Of a DNA stretch of 10,131 nt, positions 1 to 6,047 are shown one piece after another (the first letter of the stretch is position 1; each line of letters begins with the position of its first letter). The notes beneath the pieces were generated by a model. It was not told the DNA's origin and ran no database searches. It was given only the letters and a program-made list of their open reading frames with translations. The stretch lies in the NCBI GenBank assembly GCA_030641945.1, contig DAOWLL010000031.1, forward strand, positions 1-10,131, read 5' to 3'. Position numbers and translations under genes: made by a program. The DNA comes from Gammaproteobacteria bacterium (GTDB taxonomy: Bacteria > Pseudomonadota > Gammaproteobacteria > SZUA-229).

Positions 1-510
1 GGTACAGACCTTGCTGGCGTCGGAATCGGTTTGTTCGGCTATTCAGGAACACAGAAGGCGGCCACCGGCCCTGCCGGTATTGAAAGGGAAGATCGAGACA
101 CCGACAAGATTTCTTACGGGTTCGATCTGTCCGGCAAGTTTACCGAGAAAACCTACTGGTTTGCACAACTGTTACAGAACCAGTGGGATGGATTTTTACA
201 AGCGGACACCAATTATAAATGGTTCGGCGGTTTTATCGGTGTTGACTATATACACAATGATCGCTGGGCCTATTCCCTGCTCTACAATTACACCGATGCT
301 AATGACTTTGAAAACACCGACACTATTTATGAAGGTATCGATATGAATTCGCTTACCTTCACGACCTCGTACTATTTCATGCGCAATATCAAAGGCATTA
401 TAGAGGTCAATCTTGATCTACTCGACTCTGTTAGTCAGACAGGCACATACTACACAGGCCACCTCACAGGTGAAAACTACGCACTTGTTGGATTTGACGC
501 TGCCTTTTAA
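1..510 (+). CDS. Outer-membrane beta-barrel protein, C-terminal part (5' end outside window)
   Basis: The frame is open from the first base to a TAA at 508-510, giving 169 residues. The start lies upstream of the window; the TTG at 31 is only an internal codon. Stretches of alternating polar and hydrophobic/aromatic residues (for example KTYWFAQLLQ, WFGGFIGVDYI, RWAYSLLYNYT, SLTFTTSYYFM) look like successive transmembrane beta strands. Short Asp/Asn/Gly-rich turns separate them. The protein ends in Phe (GFDAAF), the usual C-terminal signal read by the BAM assembly machinery. These traits support a porin-like outer-membrane barrel. I do not recognise the family, and the substrate cannot be told from this fragment. 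The next gene starts 52 bases downstream on the same strand with no terminator hairpin between them. Confidence 0.72.
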   Translation, partial: GTDLAGVGIGLFGYSGTQKAATGPAGIEREDRDTDKISYGFDLSGKFTEKTYWFAQLLQNQWDGFLQADTNYKWFGGFIGVDYIHNDRWAYSLLYNYTDANDFENTDTIYEGIDMNSLTFTTSYYFMRNIKGIIEVNLDLLDSVSQTGTYYTGHLTGENYALVGFDAAF

Positions 511-562
511 GCTGAAATGACATACATCTGTTAACAACAATGGATACCGATTACCCTTTAAT

Positions 563-1969
563 ATGGCGATAACTGTCCAGATTCTCGGCGCTGCTGATGA
601 AGTCACCGGCTCCTGTCACCTGGTGACCGTTGGTAACAACCGCATACTGCTCGATTGTGGCCTGATACAGGGACGACGCAAGGACGAAGAGCGCAACAAG
701 GAGCCATTCCCGTTCGATCCGAAATCCATCGATGCCGTGGTGCTGAGCCATGCACACATCGACCACTCCGGCCGGCTGCCCATGCTGGTAAAAGCGGGCT
801 TCAATGGCCCCATCTATACACATCGCGCAAGCCGTGACCTGTGCCGGATTATGTTGAAGGACTCAGCCTTTCTCATTGAGAAAGATATCGAGTGGGAAAA
901 CCGCAAACGCATGCGCAAAGGTTTGAAGCCGATCGAGGCTTTGTACACGGTTGAGGATGCAAGAGCAGCAATGTCCCGCTTCAAGGGCCTTGTTTACCAG
1001 AAAAAAGTCAAAATATTACCCAATGTGGCGCTGCGCCTGAACGATGCCGGGCATATCCTGGGTTCCTCAATCGTCGAATTGTGGCTTGAAGATGCCGGGC
1101 ACAAACGCAAGCTGGTGTTCAGCGGTGATCTTGGACGGCCTGGAATGCCCATCCTGCAGGACCCTGCCTTCGTCCAGCAGGCCGACCTCGTCATCATGGA
1201 AAGCACCTACGGTGACCGTCTGCATCGTTCCTGGGAGGAAACCCTATCGGAAATAGATCATGTTATTCAGGATGCGACTAACGGCAAAGGTAATATTTTG
1301 ATACCTGCTTTTGCAGTCGGTCGTACCCAGGAAATTCTGTATATGTTTGCCAGGTATTACGAGCAATGGAACCTGGGCCGCTGGCAGGTATTTCTCGATA
1401 GCCCTTTGGCCATAGAAGCAACGCGTGTATTTACCCAGCACAGTGACCTGTTCGATCAGGACATGACGGATTTATGGCAGCAAAACAAAGCTCAATCCAT
1501 TCTGCCTAACCTGCACATCTCCAGAACATCAAACCAGTCAATAGCGCTGAACCGGGTCCATTCAGGCGCAATCATCATCGCCGGCAGCGGCATGTGCAGC
1601 GGGGGCAGGATCAAGCAGCACTTAAAGCACAATATCTGGCGACGTGAGTGTCATGTCATTATTTCCGGCTTCCAGGCGCAGGGGACACTGGGGCGCGCCC
1701 TGGTGGACGGGGCAAAATACATCAGCCTGTGGGGTGAAACAGTTCGGGTAGCCGCTACGGTCCACACCATTGGAGGATTATCTGCTCATGCCGACCAGCC
1801 TGGTTTGAAAAACTGGTATGCCAACTTTGAAGGGCGGCCACCTGTTGTGCTGGTGCATGGCGAAACCAGCGCACTTGAGACTTTGAGCAACACCCTGCAA
1901 AATGACCTGGAAGCGCCGGTTACTATTGCAAAACGCGGGCAAGTACTGGATTTAATTGAACTGATGTAG
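563..1969 (+). CDS. MBL-fold / beta-CASP RNA-processing nuclease
   Basis: This complete 468-residue protein belongs by motif to the metallo-beta-lactamase/beta-CASP ribonucleases (YSH1-like, COG1236 type; Thermus TTHA0252 is a characterised relative). The zinc-binding motif SHAHIDH supplies H63, H65, D67 and H68. H164 (DAGHILGS) and D189 (SGDLGR) complete the two-metal site. The beta-CASP insertion follows at about 205-400, with motif A E213 in MESTYG and the GSGMCSGGRI loop at 341-350. H409 (LSAHADQ) and H432 (VHGE) match the C-terminal motif B and C histidines and the RMMBL region. All catalytic positions are present, so the enzyme should be active on RNA as an endo- and/or exonuclease in the cytoplasm; the natural substrate is unknown. 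The ATG at 563 is the only plausible start, because an in-frame stop lies at 518-520. No clear Shine-Dalgarno sequence precedes it. Confidence 0.93.
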   Translation: MAITVQILGAADEVTGSCHLVTVGNNRILLDCGLIQGRRKDEERNKEPFPFDPKSIDAVVLSHAHIDHSGRLPMLVKAGFNGPIYTHRASRDLCRIMLKDSAFLIEKDIEWENRKRMRKGLKPIEALYTVEDARAAMSRFKGLVYQKKVKILPNVALRLNDAGHILGSSIVELWLEDAGHKRKLVFSGDLGRPGMPILQDPAFVQQADLVIMESTYGDRLHRSWEETLSEIDHVIQDATNGKGNILIPAFAVGRTQEILYMFARYYEQWNLGRWQVFLDSPLAIEATRVFTQHSDLFDQDMTDLWQQNKAQSILPNLHISRTSNQSIALNRVHSGAIIIAGSGMCSGGRIKQHLKHNIWRRECHVIISGFQAQGTLGRALVDGAKYISLWGETVRVAATVHTIGGLSAHADQPGLKNWYANFEGRPPVVLVHGETSALETLSNTLQNDLEAPVTIAKRGQVLDLIELM

Positions 1970-1990
1970 AATAAAGACATGTTGTATTAC

Positions 1991-2017
1991 TTGACCAGAG
2001 TCAAAACAAGATAATGC
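1991..2017 (+). promoter_or_regulatory. Weak candidate promoter with small inverted repeat
   Basis: TTGACC at 1991-1996 resembles a sigma-70 -35 box. TAATGC at 2012-2017 is a poor -10 at a short 15-base spacing. The -35 hexamer lies inside a small inverted repeat, TTGAC-caga-GTCAA (1991-2004), which could be an operator or chance. It sits in the 99-base gap before the host-attachment-like gene, which would allow that gene its own transcript. This is a pattern match only. Confidence 0.25.
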
Positions 2018-2051
2018 TGCATAGTGTCTAATTGAACCTAGAAGACAATAT

Positions 2052-2058
2052 AAGGAGG
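2052..2058 (+). promoter_or_regulatory. Strong ribosome binding site for the 2069 gene
   Basis: AAGGAGG lies 10 bases before the ATG at 2069 and is a near-perfect anti-Shine-Dalgarno match. It fixes the start of the downstream gene. It is the strongest such site in the window; the nuclease, ABC and RND genes have weak or unclear ones. This suggests relatively high translation of the small protein. Confidence 0.85.
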
Positions 2059-2068
2059 CTTGAAATAA

Positions 2069-2512
2069 ATGAGAAAAACATGGGTAGTTGTAGCTGATAA
2101 CAGCAGAGCACGAATCTTCACTGTAGAAACACCATCATCACCTCTAATAGAAATTGATTCCATAGTTCATCCCGAAGGCCGTATGCACGACCGTGATATC
2201 ACCAGTGATTTACCCGGACGCGGTGCAGGGTCAGGCGGTTCACGACATTCTTACGAGACTGAAACTGACGCAAAAGATTATGAGAATATGGAGTTTGCCA
2301 GACGGATTGCCGTCTTTCTTGATGATTCACGCAAAGGCGACAGGTGCAAGAATCTGATTATTGTTGCAGCGCCGGGATTACTGGGTAACTTGCGGGGTGA
2401 ATTGAATGATCAAACCAGGAAAATGGTCACCCTGGAACTGGATAAGAACCTGTCGCACCTGAATCCCAACGACATTCGCAAGCACATGCCGGAGTATTTA
2501 CCGAATAAATAG
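2069..2512 (+). CDS. Host attachment family protein (baeRF-like), 147 aa
   Basis: This small soluble protein opens with KTWVVVADNSRARIF, the signature start of proteins annotated as 'host attachment protein' (named for an Agrobacterium attachment gene). As I recall, comparative genomics places this group among the bacterial relatives of the archaeo-eukaryotic release factor domain (baeRF). Visible features are the first beta strand and ADNSRARIF turn (5-17), a Gly-rich flexible segment (49-58, PGRGAGSGGS), a charged helix with ENMEFARRIAVFL (72-84), a hydrophobic strand NLIIVAAPGLLG (95-106), and the closing LSHLNPNDIRKHMPEYL (128-144). It has no signal peptide or membrane segment, so a cytoplasmic role is likely. 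This sits poorly with a direct adhesin function. A ribosome- or RNA-linked role is inferred from the family, not shown here. A strong AAGGAGG site fixes the start. Confidence 0.85.
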   Translation: MRKTWVVVADNSRARIFTVETPSSPLIEIDSIVHPEGRMHDRDITSDLPGRGAGSGGSRHSYETETDAKDYENMEFARRIAVFLDDSRKGDRCKNLIIVAAPGLLGNLRGELNDQTRKMVTLELDKNLSHLNPNDIRKHMPEYLPNK

Positions 2513-2552
2513 CAAGGACGTGCCGCACAGCCCAGGTCAAATTTATCGATGT

Positions 2553-2576
2553 TGCCGTAGTGCATGCACTACGGCA
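2553..2576 (+). terminator. 24-bp perfect palindrome downstream of the 2069 gene
   Basis: The 24 bases read identically on both strands, with arms TGCCGTAG and CTACGGCA around the centre TGCATGCA. As RNA this would fold into a stem of about 10 bp with a tight loop, 40 bases after the stop of the host-attachment-like gene. No U-run follows on either strand, so it is not a standard intrinsic terminator. It could protect the 3' end of the mRNA, act as a two-way stop between convergent genes, or bind a symmetric DNA-binding protein. Confidence 0.4.
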
Positions 2577-2597
2577 GACCCATCTCCTTAACACTTC

Positions 2598-2753
2598 ATA
2601 TTTCTTGCCACAGAGGTCACAGAGGCCACAGAGATGTCTGGGTGTGGTTCGTAAAGAAACCGAACGTAAAGTATTACTCAACATAATCCTGCCACTGTAA
2701 CTGACAGAAATAAACAAACCTCTGTGCGCTCTGTGACCTCTGTGGCTAAATAT
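2598..2753. repeat. Inverted-repeat element built on CACAGAG units
   Basis: The left arm at 2607-2633 (three CACAGAG-like units) and the right arm at 2720-2746 are reverse complements at 25 of 27 positions. The match extends outward to ATATTT (2598-2603) and AAATAT (2748-2753). About 86 bases lie between the arms. The unit series GCCACAGAGGTCACAGAG is a familiar dispersed intergenic repeat in proteobacteria. Its translation gives the recurrent spurious peptide SHRGHRAHRG in databases. There is no coding content. The element lies between convergent genes, the usual location for such repeats. Confidence 0.75.
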
Positions 2754-2764
2754 CAAACAGTATC
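2716..2764. repeat. 49-bp direct repeat, copy 1
   Basis: This segment matches 3026-3074 at 47 of 49 positions (differences at 2727/3037 and 2761/3071) with an exact 310-base offset. It contains the right arm of the CACAGAG element plus AAATATCAAACAG. It ends exactly where the 244-bp terminal-inverted-repeat element begins (2765). Read on the minus strand, it carries a copy of the last codons and stop of the ABC exporter gene, here without the gene. Confidence 0.85.
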
Positions 2765-3008
2765 GTAGCCTGGATGAAGTGAAACGGAATCCGGGGATTC
2801 AAGCATGATTGCACGGAACAATCACCCGGATTTACAGAACACCTCCATGTGTTCTGCCCTGCGGGCCAGCGCAAGGCTGTTCACTAAAATTGACTGGATC
2901 AATTTTGAACATCACGTTTTTTGTGATGGCCCGAAGGGCGAGTCACATGGATGTGACGAGTAAATTCGAATCCAATCGAATTTAGTCGCTGCGCTTCATC
3001 CAGGCTAC
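2765..3008. mobile_element. 244-bp MITE-like element with 15-bp terminal inverted repeats and many hairpins
   Basis: The ends are perfect 15-bp inverted repeats: GTAGCCTGGATGAAG at 2765-2779 and its complement at 2994-3008. The interior is a chain of hairpins: 2788-2799 with 2820-2832 (12 bp, one bulged A), 2835-2842 with 2849-2856 (8 bp), 2886-2893 with 2899-2906 (8 bp, extended by GTTC/GAAC), 2911-2915 with 2923-2927, 2942-2957, and 2961-2969 with 2976-2984 (9 bp). Long-range pairing also exists: 2856-2867 with 2928-2939 (11 of 12), and 2845-2851 with 2944-2950 (7 of 7). No open frame of note is present, so any mobility would need a transposase from elsewhere. No short target-site duplication is visible. 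Related GTAGCCTGGATGAAG repeats are, from general knowledge, widespread in gammaproteobacterial intergenic DNA. Confidence 0.65.
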
Positions 3009-3025
3009 CGCACAAACAAAACAAA

Positions 3026-3074
3026 AAACCTCTGTGTGCTCTGTGACCTCTGTGGCTAAATATCAAACAGCATC
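3026..3074. repeat. 49-bp direct repeat, copy 2, overlapping the 3' end of the ABC gene
   Basis: This is the partner of 2716-2764 (47 of 49 identical). Its right end covers the last three codons (Asp-Ala-Val) and the TGA stop of the minus-strand ABC exporter; the rest is the CTCTGTG repeat arm downstream of that gene. A 17-base A-rich stretch (3009-3025) separates it from the terminal-inverted-repeat element. Confidence 0.85.
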
Positions 3075-4883
3075 CGCCACCGTCTCCAGTGCCAGTTCGT
3101 GTTCACGTTTTTCCTGCTGCAACTGCCATAAGTGTGCATACAGCCCATCCTGTACCAGTAATTGCTGGTGTGTTCCCTGTTCCACGATTGAACCCTTGTC
3201 CAGCACAAGAATATTGTCAGCATCGATAATCGTTGACAACCGGTGCGCAATCACCAGCGTGGTATGCTTCATCGCAACTTCTTTAAGTGATGACAGTATG
3301 GATCGTTCCGACCGCGAGTCCAGTGAGGATGTTGCCTCGTCGAATACCAGAATGCGCGGATTTTTCAGGATAACACGCGCTATAGCGATGCGTTGTTTCT
3401 CACCACCTGAAAGTTTCAAACCGCGTTCGCCTACGATCGTTTCATAGCCATCCGGCAGGCTTTGAATAAATTCATGGATGTTTGCCACCCTGGCGGCATG
3501 TATAACATCATCCATCATTGCATCATGATTGGCGTAATGAATGTTGTGAAAAATAGACTGGTTAAATAGAACCGTATCTTGCGGCACAATGCCAATGTTC
3601 TCACGCAGGCTGTTCTGAGTAACATCGCTGATATCCTGATCATCGATGAGTATGCGGCCTGAGTCTGCTTCATAAAAGCGGAACAGCAGCCTCGACAATG
3701 TTGACTTGCCCGCACCAGAGGGCCCAACGACAGCTACTTTTTTACCCGATGGAATTTCAAAACTCACATCATTAAGTACCTGCCGGGCTGTGTTATATGA
3801 AAATGAAACATGCTCTACACAGACATGCGCATCGCTGACATGCAATGATTTGGCATTGTCCTTATCTGATATCTCCTGCCTGGTATCAAGCAATCGCATC
3901 ATCATGTCCATATCGGCCAGCGAATACTTAAGCGCGCGATATATAACGCCAAGAAAATTAAGCGGCAAAAACAGCTGCAGCATCATGGCGTTAACAAGCA
4001 CCAGGTCGCCCAGCGTCATGCTTCCATTTACCACACCCTGTGTTGCGTAAATCATCATGAAAGTCACGCCAACCGCGATTACTGCGCCCTGGCCGAAATT
4101 AAGCAATGACATCGAGTTCTGGCTTTTGACCGCCGAATTCTCCCAGCCTTTCAGTGTCTGCTCATAACGTGATAATTCATAGTCTTCATTATTGAAGTAC
4201 TTTACCGTCTCGTAATTAAGCATGCCATCGACTGCATAGGTGTTGGCTTCGGATTCGAGCGAGTTCATCTTGTGCCTGTAATGCATGCGCCATTCTGTCA
4301 CTGACAGTGTAAAAGAGATGTATATAACAACGGTGATAAAAGTAACGATGGCAAATTTCGCCTCGTACTGCCCAAGCAGAATCGCAGCAACCAGGACAAA
4401 TTCCGCAGCTGTAGGAATAATATTGAATACAAGGTAATTGAGGATCGAACTCAGGCTGCTTGTACCACGCTCAAGGTCCCGGGTTATGCCACCTGTTTTC
4501 CGGTCGAGATGATAGCCTAATGATAAAGAATACAGGTGACTGAGGACCCGCTGTGAAATACCACGCATCGCGTGGTAACGAACCCTGGCAAATACCGCAT
4601 CGCGCAATTCGTTGAACAGGCTGCTCACCATACGCAATGCCCCGTAAACCAGCAACAGCGTGACAGGCAGAACAAGGGTGCCGTTTCCACTATCCAGACC
4701 ATCTATGATCTCTCTCAGCACCAGGGGCATACCGACAACAGCCAGTTTGGATATGACCAGGCACGCAAGGGCGATCAACACCCTGCCCTTGAAGTCCCAT
4801 ACGAACGGGAACAGCCTTTTAAGATTCCTCCAGTCTTTTCTGTCAGAATGCGGTTTACTGGTTTGGCGATGTACCATAATCAT
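3063..4883 (-). CDS. Atm1/HMT1-like ABC half-exporter (permease fused to ATPase)
   Basis: This 606-residue protein has the domain order of a type IV half-exporter: a six-helix membrane domain at about 28-330, then an ATPase domain at about 350-590. It would work as a homodimer in the inner membrane. NYETVKYFNNE (223-233), NFGQ (262-265) and LGVIYRALKYSLADMDMM (311-328) are characteristic of the Atm1/ABCB7/HMT1 branch, which exports glutathione-linked or metal-linked compounds. The ATPase is intact: Walker A GPSGAGKS (387-394), Q-loop Q435, signature LSGGEKQ (491-497), Walker B ILVFDEA (511-517), D-loop SSLD and switch H547. The start is uncertain: ATG at 4881-4883 (used here) or at 4875-4877, with no clear ribosome site for either. 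It is divergent from the RND operon, 75 bases away. Its last codons lie in a duplicated repeat. Confidence 0.93.
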   Translation of the reverse strand: MIMVHRQTSKPHSDRKDWRNLKRLFPFVWDFKGRVLIALACLVISKLAVVGMPLVLREIIDGLDSGNGTLVLPVTLLLVYGALRMVSSLFNELRDAVFARVRYHAMRGISQRVLSHLYSLSLGYHLDRKTGGITRDLERGTSSLSSILNYLVFNIIPTAAEFVLVAAILLGQYEAKFAIVTFITVVIYISFTLSVTEWRMHYRHKMNSLESEANTYAVDGMLNYETVKYFNNEDYELSRYEQTLKGWENSAVKSQNSMSLLNFGQGAVIAVGVTFMMIYATQGVVNGSMTLGDLVLVNAMMLQLFLPLNFLGVIYRALKYSLADMDMMMRLLDTRQEISDKDNAKSLHVSDAHVCVEHVSFSYNTARQVLNDVSFEIPSGKKVAVVGPSGAGKSTLSRLLFRFYEADSGRILIDDQDISDVTQNSLRENIGIVPQDTVLFNQSIFHNIHYANHDAMMDDVIHAARVANIHEFIQSLPDGYETIVGERGLKLSGGEKQRIAIARVILKNPRILVFDEATSSLDSRSERSILSSLKEVAMKHTTLVIAHRLSTIIDADNILVLDKGSIVEQGTHQQLLVQDGLYAHLWQLQQEKREHELALETVADAV

Positions 4884-4958
4884 ATATGCAATAAAGACAA
4901 CTGCTTGTACACTATCAGGTCAGTATTTTGTGTTGTTGCAGCTGAATTATAAAAAGAC
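4884..4958. promoter_or_regulatory. Divergent promoter region between the ABC exporter and the RND operon
   Basis: This 75-base spacer must hold, or lie close to, the promoters of both outward-facing transcripts. On the minus strand a perfect TATAAT occurs at 4946-4951. It would give the ABC gene a leader of about 55 bases, but no good -35 box lies at the right distance. On the plus strand TTGTAC (4905-4910) resembles a -35 box without a convincing -10 partner. No clear operator palindrome was found. Its role as the control region is inferred from gene order. Confidence 0.4.
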
Positions 4959-6029
4959 ATGATTATATCGAATTTACATACACGGTTTTTATTAATCCCG
5001 CTGCTGATAATCAGCGGGGTGATTGCCAGCGCCTGCGACTACACCAACGATGCCGGCAAAGCCGGTTCCAGGGAAGTAAAACAGGCCCCGGTTCATGTGG
5101 TGGAAACAACACAGGCCGGGATTCAATCGGTACAGAGCAAGCTTACTACCTCTGGAACCATAGAAGCCGGAACCAGGGTAAGGTTATACAACGAAGTCAA
5201 TGGAAAAATCAGGTACCTTCCCTATCATGAGGGCGATGCAGTCGCTGCACACACTATCATAATCGGGCTTGACGACGAAGTCATACAGGCGGAGCTGGAC
5301 AAAGCCACTGCCACCAGGGAACAGGCAAAAATCGATTACCAGCGATTACAAAAGCTGAAAAAGAAGCTCGCATCTGATGAGGAAATCGCACGTGCACATA
5401 CGGCTTACGATATCGCCATTGCTGACGAAAAACTACAACAAACACGCCTGAATAAAACGGTAATAAAGGCGCCCTTTGATGGCGTTATCACACAACGTTA
5501 CTATGAACCCGGTGATGTAGTCCCGATGCATAGTCACATCTTAAGCATGATAGATCCCGAATCTCTCCAGGTAAAAATACATTTATCAGAACACTGGATC
5601 CCGTTGATACAAACCGGGGATCAGGTAGATGTCCAGATTGATGCACTGGCTGATTCCGTACATGCCGGCCTGATTAAACGTATTCACCCGACAATAGATG
5701 CAAGTACGCGAAAAGGTATTGTTGAAATAGAATTTCAGCCGGCGCCTTTTGGCGCCCAGGCAGGACAGCTTGCACGCGTTCAGCTGAAAACCCGCGCTGC
5801 CGACAAACTGGTTATACCCGCACATGCGATACACCATGATAGTAAAGGGGCTTACGTTTACGTGGTCAACGAAGAAAGCAATGCCAGCAAAACATACGTA
5901 CAGAAAGGCGTGCAATTTGGCGAAGCTATCGAAATCACCAGCGGACTTAAGGCCAATGATTCAATCGTAATAAAAGGCTTTAATGGCTTGAGACATGGCA
6001 AACAGGTCAAGGTCCATGAAGGACATTGA
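4959..6029 (+). CDS. RND efflux periplasmic adaptor (membrane fusion) lipoprotein
   Basis: This 356-residue protein is the adaptor that joins an RND pump to an outer-membrane channel. The N-terminus is a lipoprotein-type signal with hydrophobic core FLLIPLLIISGVIASA and candidate lipidated Cys26. The two halves of the lipoyl/barrel-sandwich domain are seen at 78-96 (NEVNGKIRYLPYHEGDAV) and 168-188 (VIKAPFDGVITQRYYEPGDVV). A helical hairpin of about 60 residues rich in Lys, Glu, Ala and Gln (105-165) lies between them; it is short, as in many HlyD_D23-type adaptors. The beta-barrel domain follows at about 203-280 and the membrane-proximal domain to the C-terminus. The RND permease starts 18 bases after the stop, so the two are almost certainly co-transcribed. 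The start ATG has only a weak AAAAAGA ribosome site. The exported substrate cannot be deduced. Confidence 0.92.
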   Translation: MIISNLHTRFLLIPLLIISGVIASACDYTNDAGKAGSREVKQAPVHVVETTQAGIQSVQSKLTTSGTIEAGTRVRLYNEVNGKIRYLPYHEGDAVAAHTIIIGLDDEVIQAELDKATATREQAKIDYQRLQKLKKKLASDEEIARAHTAYDIAIADEKLQQTRLNKTVIKAPFDGVITQRYYEPGDVVPMHSHILSMIDPESLQVKIHLSEHWIPLIQTGDQVDVQIDALADSVHAGLIKRIHPTIDASTRKGIVEIEFQPAPFGAQAGQLARVQLKTRAADKLVIPAHAIHHDSKGAYVYVVNEESNASKTYVQKGVQFGEAIEITSGLKANDSIVIKGFNGLRHGKQVKVHEGH

Positions 6030-6047
6030 GGATGTAGCCAACTCACC

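Noticed and set aside
540..572. A 10-codon open frame (MDTDYPLIWR) overlapping the nuclease start, as a possible leader peptide
   Set aside because: It has no ribosome binding site and no regulatory codon run, and chance frames of this size are common.
2427..2756. A 109-codon minus-strand open frame beginning MIFSHRGHRAHRG
   Set aside because: It is the translation of the CACAGAG inverted-repeat element and runs antisense into the end of the host-attachment-like gene. This peptide is a recurrent spurious product of that dispersed repeat, with no domain or ribosome site.
2765..3008. Hairpin-rich element as an integron attC site or cassette
   Set aside because: There is no integrase and no cassette gene. 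The 15-bp perfect outer ends and multiple stems suit a MITE-like unit better than a single imperfect attC hairpin.
2607..3056. Repeated CACAGAG/CTCTGTG arms as a CRISPR array
   Set aside because: The copies are in both orientations, spacing is irregular (86 and over 280 bases), the intervening DNA is itself palindromic, and no cas gene is nearby.
3034..3447. Plus-strand 137-codon open frame rich in Ser and Cys
   Set aside because: It lies antisense to the ABC ATPase domain, whose motifs are all intact on the minus strand; the frame is a shadow.
4959..6029. HlyD-type adaptor paired with the ABC exporter as a type I secretion system
   Set aside because: The adaptor is adjacent to, and in one operon with, an RND permease. 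It has a lipoprotein signal, not the N-terminal membrane anchor of HlyD, and the ABC gene is divergent and Atm1-like.
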